The notes beneath the pieces are model-generated. The model was given only the letters and a program-made list of their open reading frames with translations, ran no database searches and was not told where the DNA came from. A program made the translations under genes and the position numbers. A DNA stretch of 64,000 bases. Origin: an uncultured Lachnospiraceae bacterium (GTDB taxonomy: Bacteria > Bacillota > Clostridia > Lachnospirales > Lachnospiraceae). The stretch covers positions 186,001 to 250,000 of the forward strand of contig CABUPO010000002.1 of NCBI GenBank assembly GCA_902493385.1. The letters run 5' to 3'. This document shows positions 25,299-33,380 of this stretch, one piece after another. The first letter of the stretch is position 1; each line of letters starts with the position of its first letter.

Positions 25299-26817
25299 AG
25301 GAACAGCAATAATGCTTACAGCTACAATGCTTATAACATGTGCGGAAGCAGGCGTTAATACATATGCAGCAAAAAAATTTAATGTAGCAAAGAAAAAAGT
25401 ATCTGTAGAACGCGGCAAAAGCGTTAAAGTAAAATATTCTGGAAAAGGAAAAATAAAATTATCTGTTAATAATAAGAAGATTGCCAAGGCTTCGCAAAAA
25501 GGCAGGTATATTATTGTTAAAGGAAAGAAAAAGGGCAGTACAAAAGTAATAGTTAAATGTAAAAGTAAAAAAGCAGTAATCAAGGTTACGGTAAGAGGCA
25601 AAGGTGAATCTGACAAAAAGCCTGCCAAGCATACAGAAACGCCTGAAGAGGTAACGAAGGCAGCAGTAAGTCTTTCTCCTTATGCATCGTCTGTAAATTC
25701 ATTTGGATGCGATACATTTACACGCTTGAAGAATAATAACGACAATACATTCATTTCACCATTAAGCATACATATGGCGTTATCAATGCTTGCCTGCGGC
25801 GCGGGAGGCGAGACATATAACCAGCTTGCTTCGGCGCTTGGTATATCGGATATGAATGAATGGAACAGCGCTATGAGCAGATATGTGCGCGGAAGTCTTG
25901 ATAAAGACGTACAGCTTCATATTGCTAATTCGGTATGGCTTGGACAAAAGCTTAAGCCGTCTCCTGACGAGGTTTTTGTCAGCCCGCTTAAGAATAATTA
26001 TAATGCTGAAGTGTTTAAGAACGTACCATTTAACAGAGACACCGCAGATAAAGCCAATGCATGGGCGTCAGAAAATACTGACAAAATGATACCCCAAATT
26101 GTTGATTCATTCAATGAAGAAACGGTTGCAATGCTTATGAACGCAATATATTTCGACGCGCAGTGGACTGGCAGGTTCGATAAGAACAGCACTCAGGACG
26201 AGACCTTTAAGGGAAGCAAAGGTAATACAACAATCAAGATGATGAATATGAGCCGTGTAAGAAAAAAGTATTTTAAAAATGAACATATGAAAGGGCTTGA
26301 AATGACTTACGGTTCAGGAAAATACGCTATGGATATATTGTTGTCGGCTGATGACTACGCCAATACTGCAGATGTGTGGAACAGCCTGACTAAGGAACAG
26401 AGAGAAAATACTATTTTAGAATTTACAAAAGATGGGATTTTTTCTAATATAAAGACATTGAAGTTTCCGAAATTTGAGCTTGAATACAGCGTTGACAGTA
26501 AGCTTAAGACAGTTCTTAATGATATGGGAATCACTGATGCGTTTAATATGATAAATGCTGATTTTTCAAAGATAGGAACAGGAAGCGGCGGTGAAAATAT
26601 ATTTATAAGCGATATAATCCACAAAACTGCGCTTAAGGTTGATGAAGACGGTACAAAGGCAGCTGCAGTTACGGCTATTGTAATGAGTGCGGTATCTGCT
26701 GTAATTCCTGAGCCTGTATATGATATAGATTTTATAGTAGACAGACCGTTTATATTAATGATAAGGGATACGGTATCAGGCATGGTTTTATTTATAGGCG
26801 AAGTTAATAATCTTTAG
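25282..26817 (+). CDS. Secreted serpin fused to a Lys-rich Ig-like module
   Basis: The 511-residue protein starts at ATG 25282 behind GGAGGAAAGAG; the longer frame from 25024 overlaps the previous gene in another frame and is rejected. A signal peptide (cleaved near NTYA-AKK) is followed by a Lys-rich Ig-like module (~35-110), a short linker and a complete serpin (~135-511). Serpin marks are NTFISPLSIHMALSML, LMNAIYFDAQW, the hinge DEDGTKAAAVTA and the ending DRPFILMIRD. Hinge counting (E455 as P17) puts P1 at V471 and P1' at S472, pointing to elastase-like serine proteases. The small-residue hinge indicates an inhibitory serpin. It would protect the cell or its proteins from host or microbial proteases outside the cell. 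Confidence 0.9.
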   Translation: MKKIIKGTAIMLTATMLITCAEAGVNTYAAKKFNVAKKKVSVERGKSVKVKYSGKGKIKLSVNNKKIAKASQKGRYIIVKGKKKGSTKVIVKCKSKKAVIKVTVRGKGESDKKPAKHTETPEEVTKAAVSLSPYASSVNSFGCDTFTRLKNNNDNTFISPLSIHMALSMLACGAGGETYNQLASALGISDMNEWNSAMSRYVRGSLDKDVQLHIANSVWLGQKLKPSPDEVFVSPLKNNYNAEVFKNVPFNRDTADKANAWASENTDKMIPQIVDSFNEETVAMLMNAIYFDAQWTGRFDKNSTQDETFKGSKGNTTIKMMNMSRVRKKYFKNEHMKGLEMTYGSGKYAMDILLSADDYANTADVWNSLTKEQRENTILEFTKDGIFSNIKTLKFPKFELEYSVDSKLKTVLNDMGITDAFNMINADFSKIGTGSGGENIFISDIIHKTALKVDEDGTKAAAVTAIVMSAVSAVIPEPVYDIDFIVDRPFILMIRDTVSGMVLFIGEVNNL

Positions 26818-26820
26818 TGG

Positions 26821-26849
26821 TTGACATTTTATACATTACAGGGTATTCT
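26821..26849 (+). promoter_or_regulatory. Sigma-A promoter for the purine module
   Basis: TTGACA at 26821 and TATTCT at 26844 are 17 nt apart. The promoter starts 4 nt after the serpin stop codon and no terminator separates the two, so some read-through from the serpin operon is possible. Confidence 0.65.
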
Positions 26850-26855
26850 ATGAAC

Positions 26856-26962
26856 AGATATGTACGACTGGCGGATAAGTGGGATAACCCACAGGGAGTA
26901 CATATGATTAGAGAAGCCGACCGCCTGGGCAGACAATTTTATGTTTGCTCAGGCGGTATTTT
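26856..26962 (+). promoter_or_regulatory. ZTP (pfl) riboswitch with overlapping terminator
   Basis: The conserved pfl core is present: ACTGGCGGATAAGTGGG, then CCCACAGGGAG, and the 3' block GCCGACCGCCTGGGCA. The 3' block (26921-26931) can instead pair with TGCTCAGGCGG (26946-26956) to form an 11-bp hairpin followed by TATTTT, an intrinsic terminator. Binding of ZTP/ZMP would keep the aptamer folded and block the terminator. The genes below use 10-formyl-THF to process AICAR (ZMP), exactly the known ZTP regulon. Confidence 0.9.
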
Positions 26963-26993
26963 GTACTTTGGCTTTAATGAAAGGAGAGTATTT

Positions 26994-27707
26994 ATGAAGA
27001 AGCTGTCACTCGAAAATGAGCTTAGCGCCAATTCATATCCGGGAAGAGGTATTGTTATTGGAAGGACTAAGGATGGTTCTAAGGCTGTAACTGCATATTT
27101 TATTATGGGGAGAAGTGTTAACAGCCGTAACAGAATATTTGTAAAAGAAGATGAAGGAATAAGAACAGAGGCTTATGATGCTTCAAAGCTTGTTGATCCG
27201 AGCCTTATTATCTATGCGCCCGTGCGTGTGCTCGGAGATAATACGATTGTCACCAATGGCGATCAGACTGATACGGTATATGACCTTATGAAAGAGGGAA
27301 AGACATTTGAACAGGCGCTTCAGACACGTGAATTTGAGCCTGACGAACCTAATTTTACACCAAGAATTTCAGGGCTTCTTAATGTAAACGGCGGCAGTTA
27401 TTCGTATCAGATGTCCATACTTAAAAGCAATAACGGAGACCCTTCATGCTGTAACAGATATACATTTTCATATGATAATCCGGTATGTGGCGAGGGTCAT
27501 TTTATTCATACATATATGTGCGACGGCAATCCTCTGCCAAGCTTTGAGGGCGAGCCTAAGTTAGTCGGCATAGACGGAGACATTGATGATTTTGCGGAAA
27601 TGCTGTGGAATAATCTTAACGAGGAAAATAAGGTATCATTATTTGTAAGATATATAGATATAGCAACCGGCGAATATGAAACACGTATTATTAATAAAAA
27701 TAATTAA
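26994..27707 (+). CDS. IMP cyclohydrolase (PurO-like)
   Basis: The 237-residue protein starts at ATG 26994 behind AAAGGAGAG; the longer frame from 26817 would translate the riboswitch and is rejected. YPGRGIVIGRTKDG at the start, YFIMGRSVNSRNR, and RISGLLNVNGGSYSYQMSIL are typical of the PurO-type IMP cyclohydrolase fold. It closes the ring of FAICAR to give IMP, the last step of purine synthesis. The transformylase for the preceding step is encoded 24 nt downstream as a separate protein. Confidence 0.88.
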   Translation: MKKLSLENELSANSYPGRGIVIGRTKDGSKAVTAYFIMGRSVNSRNRIFVKEDEGIRTEAYDASKLVDPSLIIYAPVRVLGDNTIVTNGDQTDTVYDLMKEGKTFEQALQTREFEPDEPNFTPRISGLLNVNGGSYSYQMSILKSNNGDPSCCNRYTFSYDNPVCGEGHFIHTYMCDGNPLPSFEGEPKLVGIDGDIDDFAEMLWNNLNEENKVSLFVRYIDIATGEYETRIINKNN

Positions 27708-27731
27708 TTATATACTAACAGGAGGCATATT

Positions 27732-28910
27732 ATGAAAGAATTTGAGTTAAAATACGGTTGTAACCCTAATCAGAAGCCTGCAAAAATATTCTGTAAAAAC
27801 GGAGCTGACCTTCCAATAAAGGTTCTTAACGGAAAACCGGGATATATTAATTTCCTTGATGCATTCAACGGATGGCAGCTCGTAAGAGACCTTAAGAAAG
27901 CGACAGGACTTGTAGCTGCGACGTCATTTAAGCATGTTTCACCTGCGGGCGCTGCGGTAGGGCTTCCTTTAAGCGATACGCTTGCAAAAATTTACTGGGT
28001 AGACGATCTTTCTGAACTTTCACCGCTTGCATGCGCTTATGCAAGAGCAAGAGGAGCAGACAGAATGTCTTCATATGGTGACTTTATTGCGTTGTCTGAT
28101 GTGTGTGATGTATCTACAGCAGCAGTAATTAAGAGAGAGTTTTCAGACGGTATCATTGCGCCAGGATATGAACCTGAAGCGCTTGAGATGCTTAAGGGAA
28201 AGAAGAAGGGCGCTTATGCAATTATCGAGATAGACCCTGATTATGAGCCGGAGCCGTTAGAGCATAAAGACGTATTTGGAATAACATTTGAACAGGGACG
28301 CAATGACGCAGAGATTAATAAGGATATGGTTTCTAACATTGTTACGGATATAAAGGACATTCCTGATTCTGCAAAGACAGACCTTATGATAGCGCTTATT
28401 ACGCTGAAATATACACAGTCTAATTCCGTATGCTTTGCAAAGGACGGACAGGCTATAGGAATCGGAGCCGGACAGCAGTCGCGTATCCATTGTACAAGGC
28501 TTGCCGGTACTAAGGCAGACAACTGGTTCTTAAGACAGTGTCCGAAGGTGCTTGACCTTGAGTTTGTAGACGGACTTAAGCGTGCTAACCGTGACAATGC
28601 GATTGATAATTATATAGGAGAGCAGTATATGGACGTGCTTGCCGACGGCGCATGGCAGCAGATATTTAAGGTTAAGCCTGAGATATTTACAGCAGAAGAA
28701 AAGAGGGCGTGGCTAGATGGGATGGAAGGTACTGCGCTGGGTTCAGATGCTTTCTTCCCGTTTGCAGATAATATTGAAAGAGCGGTTAAAAGCGGTGTAA
28801 AATATGTTGCGCAGCCAGGAGGTTCAATAAGAGACGAAGAAGTTATTGAGTGCTGCAATAAGTATGGCGTTGCAATGGCGTTTAACGGCATAAGACTGTT
28901 CCATCATTAA
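27732..28910 (+). CDS. purH: AICAR transformylase, stand-alone PurH transformylase domain
   Basis: The 392-residue protein corresponds to the AICARFT part of PurH without the N-terminal MGS-like cyclohydrolase. SFKHVSPAGAAVG contains the catalytic Lys-His pair; QSNSVCFAKDGQAIGIGAGQ and the C-terminal AQPGGSIRDEEVIECCNKYG are also conserved. It transfers a formyl group from 10-formyl-THF to AICAR. Splitting of the two activities is seen in a number of anaerobic Firmicutes. ACAGGAGGC precedes the ATG. It is under the ZTP riboswitch together with the cyclohydrolase. Confidence 0.9.
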   Translation: MKEFELKYGCNPNQKPAKIFCKNGADLPIKVLNGKPGYINFLDAFNGWQLVRDLKKATGLVAATSFKHVSPAGAAVGLPLSDTLAKIYWVDDLSELSPLACAYARARGADRMSSYGDFIALSDVCDVSTAAVIKREFSDGIIAPGYEPEALEMLKGKKKGAYAIIEIDPDYEPEPLEHKDVFGITFEQGRNDAEINKDMVSNIVTDIKDIPDSAKTDLMIALITLKYTQSNSVCFAKDGQAIGIGAGQQSRIHCTRLAGTKADNWFLRQCPKVLDLEFVDGLKRANRDNAIDNYIGEQYMDVLADGAWQQIFKVKPEIFTAEEKRAWLDGMEGTALGSDAFFPFADNIERAVKSGVKYVAQPGGSIRDEEVIECCNKYGVAMAFNGIRLFHH

Positions 28911-28928
28911 TAAAAGGATATTTTGTTT

Positions 28929-29570
28929 ATGAAAATGCTTATATTTGACATGGACGGAGTGATTCTTAACAGTGAACCGCTCCATCAGCGCGCAAGAGAA
29001 TTAGTATGCGAGGAATATGGAATAGAAGTATCAGAGGAAGATTTGCCTAATCCGGTAGGAAAATCCTCTTCTGAGTTCTACTCTATAATATTCGACATAA
29101 CAGGCACGAAAGGGCTTTCGCCTGATAAGCTTGAAGCCAAACAGTTTGAGCTTGTAGAAAAGCTTGCAAGAGAATATAATGTTCCGTGCAATGACGGTCT
29201 TATAGAATTGCTTTCATGGTGCAAAGGCAATGATATAATTATTGGTCTTGCATCCTCGTCCAACCGTCATCTTGTTAATGGCATACTTGATGCGCTCGGT
29301 ATAGCAGATTACTTTTCCTATACTGTATCAGGAGAGGAGACAGATAATAAAAAACCTGCTCCTGATGTCTATAATAAGGTTCTTTCTCTGGCAGGAATTG
29401 ACGCGTCCGATGCATGTGCGGTGGAAGATTCTGCCGCAGGAATTGCTGCGGCAAAGGCGGCCGGAATATATTGTTTTGGCTATAATAATCCGACGTCACA
29501 GGGGCAGAACCAGTCACAGGCAGACTGTATTATAGATAATCTTGCTCAGATTATAGGCAAAAAGTTATGA
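28929..29570 (+). CDS. HAD-superfamily phosphatase (beta-phosphoglucomutase-like)
   Basis: The 213-residue protein has HAD motif I FDMDGVILNSEP (nucleophile D7, acid/base D9), motif II LASSSN, motif III KKPAPDVY and motif IV VEDSAAGI. The cap is helical (subfamily IA), as in beta-phosphoglucomutase and phosphoglycolate phosphatase. ATG 28929 is preferred to TTG 28923 from the AAAGGA spacing. It sits 18 nt after purH, so probably co-transcribed. The substrate is unknown. Confidence 0.85.
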   Translation: MKMLIFDMDGVILNSEPLHQRARELVCEEYGIEVSEEDLPNPVGKSSSEFYSIIFDITGTKGLSPDKLEAKQFELVEKLAREYNVPCNDGLIELLSWCKGNDIIIGLASSSNRHLVNGILDALGIADYFSYTVSGEETDNKKPAPDVYNKVLSLAGIDASDACAVEDSAAGIAAAKAAGIYCFGYNNPTSQGQNQSQADCIIDNLAQIIGKKL

Positions 29571-29577
29571 AAATGAG

Positions 29578-29606
29578 TTGCCAAATCAAAAAAAGCAGTA
29601 TATAAT
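29578..29606 (+). promoter_or_regulatory. Sigma-A promoter of the thiamine operon
   Basis: TTGCCA at 29578 and a perfect TATAAT at 29601 are 17 nt apart, just upstream of the TPP aptamer. Confidence 0.7.
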
Positions 29607-29611
29607 ATGAA

Positions 29612-29705
29612 AGACAAAAGGGGAGCTTGCGAATGAAGCGGGCTGAGAGTAGGATGTATTCCTTTACCCATGACCTGACTTGGATAATGCCAACGTAGGG
29701 ATATC
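29612..29705 (+). promoter_or_regulatory. TPP riboswitch (THI element)
   Basis: The universally conserved parts are present in order: GGGGAGC, GGGCTGAGAGTAGGA, ACCCATGACCTGACTTGGAT and AATGCCAACGTAGGGA. It lies directly before thiM and is followed by a terminator at 29722, the usual layout for transcription attenuation when thiamine pyrophosphate is abundant. Confidence 0.95.
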
Positions 29706-29721
29706 ACAGAATGCGCTAGTT

Positions 29722-29762
29722 ACGCGGATATACCGATTTTGGTGTGTCCGCGTTAATTTTTA
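29722..29762 (+). terminator. Riboswitch expression-platform terminator
   Basis: A 13-bp stem (29722-29734 with 29741-29753, two G-U pairs) closes a GATTTT loop and is followed by a T-rich run (TAATTTTTATTTT). It ends 18 nt before the thiM start. Confidence 0.85.
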
Positions 29763-29779
29763 TTTTGGAGGTAAAGCTT

Positions 29780-30601
29780 ATGTTAGGAAATTGTTTAGAC
29801 AATGTAAGAAAAAATGTACCTTTAGTACATAATATTACAAATTATGTTACGGTGAACGATGTTGCCAATATTCTTCTGGCTTGTGGAGGAAGTCCGATTA
29901 TGTCTGATGAACCTGAGGATGTAGAAGATATCACAAGCATATGCGGCGGACTTAATATCAATATAGGAACGCTTAATAAGCGAAGTATTGAAGGAATGTT
30001 CCTTGCCGGAAAAAAGGCTCAAAAGCTTGGGCATATACTGCTTTTAGATCCTGTAGGAGCGGGCGCGAGCACACTGCGTACCAGTACGGCGGTTAAGCTT
30101 ATGGACGAGCTTTCATTTGATGTTATAAGAGGTAACATATCGGAAATTAAGACACTTGCAATAGGAAGCGGAACAACTAAGGGTGTAGATGCTGATGTGG
30201 CTGATGCGGTAACTGACGATACTCTTGATTCAGCCGTAGAATTTGTAAAGGATTTTGCAAAAAAATCAGGCTGTATTATTGCAGTTACCGGAGCTATTGA
30301 CCTTGTAAGTGATGGAGATATATGCTATGTAATCCGTAACGGACGTGCTGAAATGGGTAAGATTACCGGAACAGGATGTCAGCTTTCAGGTATGATGACA
30401 GCATTTTTAACTGCCAATCCTGATAACAAGACAGAGGCTGCAGCTGCAGCAGTATGTGCAATGGGGCTTGCAGGCGAGATAGGATGGTCATATATGAAGG
30501 AAAACGACGGAAATTCAACTTACAGAAATCGTATAATTGACGCAGTATGTAATATGAATGGAGACATACTCGAAAAGGGAGCAAAATATGAGATTAGATA
30601 A
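29780..30601 (+). CDS. thiM: Hydroxyethylthiazole kinase
   Basis: The 273-residue protein (ATG 29780 behind TTGGAGG) matches ThiM: PLVHNITNYVTVNDVANILL, GGSPIMSDEPEDVEDI, LLDPVGAGAS, VIRGNISEI, VTGAIDLVSDG and GKITGTGCQLSGM, the last carrying the catalytic Cys of ribokinase-like small kinases. It phosphorylates salvaged hydroxyethylthiazole. It is the first gene below the TPP riboswitch and overlaps thiE by 14 nt. Confidence 0.93.
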   Translation: MLGNCLDNVRKNVPLVHNITNYVTVNDVANILLACGGSPIMSDEPEDVEDITSICGGLNINIGTLNKRSIEGMFLAGKKAQKLGHILLLDPVGAGASTLRTSTAVKLMDELSFDVIRGNISEIKTLAIGSGTTKGVDADVADAVTDDTLDSAVEFVKDFAKKSGCIIAVTGAIDLVSDGDICYVIRNGRAEMGKITGTGCQLSGMMTAFLTANPDNKTEAAAAAVCAMGLAGEIGWSYMKENDGNSTYRNRIIDAVCNMNGDILEKGAKYEIR

Positions 30602-31229
30602 AAAGGACCTTTTGCTGTATGCGGTAACTGACAGAAGCTGGCTTAATGGAGAAACCCTCTGCAGCCAGGTAGAAAAAGCAATAAATGGAGGAGCATCATT
30701 TATTCAGCTAAGGGAAAAAAATCTGGATTCAGATACATTTCTAAAAGAAGCAAAAGAGCTTAAGGAGCTTTGTAGTAAGTATAAAGTGCCGTTTGTAATT
30801 AATGATAATGTTGATATAGCAGTAAAAATCGGAGCAGATGGAGTTCATGTCGGACAGAGTGATATGGAGGCCGGCAGTGTGAGAAAAAAACTGGGAGAAA
30901 ACAAAATTATCGGCGTGTCTGCACAGACAGTAGAACAGGCTGTTATTGCAGAAAAGCATGGAGCTGATTATCTTGGAGTGGGAGCAGTATTTTCCACAAA
31001 TTCCAAAGATGATGCGGATGATGTCAGTCATGAAACGCTAAAGGCGATATGTGAAGCTGTTAATATTCCTGTTATTGCTATTGGAGGTATAGGAAAGCAT
31101 AACGTTACTAAGCTTACAGGTTCCGGAATTGTTGGAATCGCGGTAATCAGTGCAATATTTGCACAGCCTGATATAGAAGCGGCGGCTAAAGAGCTTAAGG
31201 AACTTACGGAAAAGATGGTTAATTCCTGA
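30588..31229 (+). CDS. thiE: Thiamine-phosphate synthase
   Basis: The 213-residue TIM-barrel protein starts at ATG 30588 inside the end of thiM. AVTDRSW, SFIQLREKNLD (pyrophosphate-binding Arg), VINDNVDIAVKIGADGVHVG, GVSAQTVEQA and VIAIGGIGKHN are ThiE hallmarks. It joins hydroxymethylpyrimidine diphosphate and thiazole phosphate to thiamine phosphate. The upstream ATG at 30558 would only extend it into thiM sequence. Confidence 0.93.
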   Translation: MRLDKKDLLLYAVTDRSWLNGETLCSQVEKAINGGASFIQLREKNLDSDTFLKEAKELKELCSKYKVPFVINDNVDIAVKIGADGVHVGQSDMEAGSVRKKLGENKIIGVSAQTVEQAVIAEKHGADYLGVGAVFSTNSKDDADDVSHETLKAICEAVNIPVIAIGGIGKHNVTKLTGSGIVGIAVISAIFAQPDIEAAAKELKELTEKMVNS

Positions 31230-31268
31230 TATATGAGCGTTAAGAGCGCATAATATATGGGAGTTACA

Positions 31269-31301
31269 TGCGGTCAGCTGGGGGCACCACTTCAGACCGC
31301 A
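31269..31301 (+). other. Hairpin between thiE and thiD
   Basis: TGCGGTC (31269-31275) and GACCGCA (31295-31301) form a 7-bp perfect stem around a 19-nt, G-rich loop. No T-run follows, so it is not a terminator. It could be a processing or stability element inside the thi operon. Confidence 0.35.
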
Positions 31302-31335
31302 ATATAAAATTAATGCAGAGAAAAGAGGTAGAAGG

Positions 31336-32154
31336 ATGAACACAGCATTAACAATCGCAGGAAGCGATTCCTGCGGAGGCGCCGGTATTCAGGCAGATAT
31401 TAAAACTATGATATCTAACGGGGTCTATGCCATGAGCGCTGTTACAGCGCTGACAGCACAAAATACAACCGGCGTAACAGGTATTATGGAGGCGTCTCCT
31501 GATTTTTTGAAAGAACAGCTTGATAATATCTTTACTGATATTTTTCCTGATGCAGTAAAGATAGGAATGGTTTCGTCAAAGGAGCTTATAAAAGTCATTT
31601 CAAAGACATTAAAAATGTATGACGCAAAAAATATTGTAGTTGACCCGGTTATGGTTGCTACAAGCGGAGCTAAGCTTATAAGTGACGAAGCCGTAGCTAC
31701 ACTTAAGGAAGAGCTGCTTCCTATGGCATGTATTTTGACCCCAAATATACCGGAAACAGAAGTACTTTCCGGTATGTCGGTGAAAAATGAAGAAGATATG
31801 ATAGCGGCAGCAAAAGCTATAAGCGAAACATATCACTGTGCAGTATTATGTAAAGGTGGTCATCAGTTAAATGATGCTAACGACCTTCTGTACCGTAACG
31901 GAGATTTTAAGTGGTTTTATGGTAAACGTATTGACAATCCTAATACACATGGAACCGGCTGTACACTTTCCAGCGCCATTGCATCTAATCTTGCCAAAGG
32001 GTTTGAACTTGACACATCAGTAGAGAGAGCAAAAGCCTATATATCAGGAGCGCTCGCTGATATGCTGAATCTTGGCAGGGGAAGCGGACCTATGAATCAT
32101 GGGTTTGCAATTACAGGCGAATATATAAAAACAGCTGAGGAGGTACGGCAATAA
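31336..32154 (+). CDS. thiD: Hydroxymethylpyrimidine/phosphomethylpyrimidine kinase
   Basis: The 272-residue ribokinase-fold protein has the ThiD start TIAGSDSCGGAGIQADIKTM, the middle block VDPVMVATSGAKL, TPNIPETEVLSG and the anion-hole motif NTHGTGCTLSSAIAS. It phosphorylates hydroxymethylpyrimidine twice. AGAGGTAGAAGG precedes the ATG. Together with thiM, thiE and cytX it makes a salvage route from imported pyrimidine and thiazole; thiC and thiazole synthesis genes are not in the window. Confidence 0.93.
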   Translation: MNTALTIAGSDSCGGAGIQADIKTMISNGVYAMSAVTALTAQNTTGVTGIMEASPDFLKEQLDNIFTDIFPDAVKIGMVSSKELIKVISKTLKMYDAKNIVVDPVMVATSGAKLISDEAVATLKEELLPMACILTPNIPETEVLSGMSVKNEEDMIAAAKAISETYHCAVLCKGGHQLNDANDLLYRNGDFKWFYGKRIDNPNTHGTGCTLSSAIASNLAKGFELDTSVERAKAYISGALADMLNLGRGSGPMNHGFAITGEYIKTAEEVRQ

Positions 32155-33323
32155 TGGAAAATGAAAAACGCACTTCAATATTTGAAAACGGACTTATATG
32201 GTTTGGAGCAGGAGTGTCTTTGGCTGAGATACTTACAGGCACATATTTTGCGCCGCTTGGATTAAAAAAAGGATTGGCAGCTATATTTATCGGGCATCTT
32301 ATCGGATGCATTTTGTTGTTTTTAGCAGGGCTAATAGGTGGAAAAGTCAGAAAAAGCGCTATGGAAACAGTAAAAATGAGCTTCGGGCAGAAGGGAAGTC
32401 TTTTATTTGCGTTTCTAAATGTGCTGCAGCTTGTAGGATGGACGTCTATTATGATATATGACGGGGCGCTTGCAGCGTCGGGTATATTTGATGTAAGCCA
32501 CATTGTATGGTGTCTTGTTATCGGGGCGTTGATAATACTATGGATACTTATTGGAATTACCAACCTTGGCAGGATAAATACGGTGGCAATGGCGGCGTTA
32601 TTTGTACTTACGCTTATTTTATGTAAAGTGATTTTCTTTTCAGGAAATCCTGTTGGAATAGTCGGCGAAGAGAGTATGAGTTTCGGAGCGGCAGTTGAGC
32701 TTTCGGTTGCAATGCCTCTTTCATGGCTTCCGCTAATAAGCGATTATACAAGAGAAGCTAAGGAGCCTGTTAAGGCGACGGCAGTAAGCGCTGTAGTATA
32801 TGGAATTGTAAGCTGTTTTATGTACATAATTGGTATGGGCGCGGCAATATATACTGGTGAATACGATATTGCGCTTATTATGGTTAAAGCAGGGCTTGGT
32901 ATTGCAGGGCTTTTAATCATTGTATTTTCAACTGTTACTACAACATTTCTTGACGCATATTCAGCCGGAGTTTCAAGCGAGACGCTTTCATCAAAGCTTA
33001 AAGGGAAATATATGGCTATTATAGTAACAGTTATCGGAACAATCGGAGCAATCGCCTTTCCGATGGATAATATAACAGATTTCCTTTATCTGATAGGTTC
33101 TGTATTTGCGCCGATGATAGCGATTCAGATAGCAGATTTCTTTTTCCTTAAAAGAGATTGGAGCAAAGACAGCGTCGATATAATTAATATTGTTATATGG
33201 GTGATTGGGTTTGTCCTGTACAGATGCCTTATGCATGTTGATATTCCGGTGGGAAACACGCTTCCTGATATGGTAATTACTGTATTGATATGCATTGTTG
33301 TAAGAAAGATTATTAAGAAATAA
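32154..33323 (+). CDS. cytX: Hydroxymethylpyrimidine transporter, NCS1 family (CytX-like)
   Basis: The 389-residue protein has 11-12 hydrophobic helices. The N-terminal WFGAGVSLAEILTGTYFAPL and the segment SWLPLISDYTREAK are characteristic of the NCS1 cytosine/HMP permease group. Its ATG overlaps the thiD stop by one base (TAATG). Position at the end of a TPP-riboswitch operon identifies the likely substrate as hydroxymethylpyrimidine. A terminator follows at 33335. Confidence 0.88.
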   Translation: MENEKRTSIFENGLIWFGAGVSLAEILTGTYFAPLGLKKGLAAIFIGHLIGCILLFLAGLIGGKVRKSAMETVKMSFGQKGSLLFAFLNVLQLVGWTSIMIYDGALAASGIFDVSHIVWCLVIGALIILWILIGITNLGRINTVAMAALFVLTLILCKVIFFSGNPVGIVGEESMSFGAAVELSVAMPLSWLPLISDYTREAKEPVKATAVSAVVYGIVSCFMYIIGMGAAIYTGEYDIALIMVKAGLGIAGLLIIVFSTVTTTFLDAYSAGVSSETLSSKLKGKYMAIIVTVIGTIGAIAFPMDNITDFLYLIGSVFAPMIAIQIADFFFLKRDWSKDSVDIINIVIWVIGFVLYRCLMHVDIPVGNTLPDMVITVLICIVVRKIIKK

Positions 33324-33334
33324 TTCATGGTTAT

Positions 33335-33366
33335 ATCCACACCGGAACAGCCCGGTGTGGATTTTT
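33335..33366 (+). terminator. Rho-independent terminator of the thiamine operon
   Basis: An 11-bp perfect stem (33335-33345 with 33352-33362) closes a 6-nt loop and is followed by TTTT. It lies 12 nt after the cytX stop; the opposite strand lacks a T-run, so it works only for the plus strand. Confidence 0.85.
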
Positions 33367-33380
33367 ATATACCTGATGTG

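Noticed and set aside
26817..26993. N-terminal extension of the IMP cyclohydrolase
   Set aside because: It is only the translation of the ZTP riboswitch and terminator; ATG 26994 has a good RBS and fits the family start.
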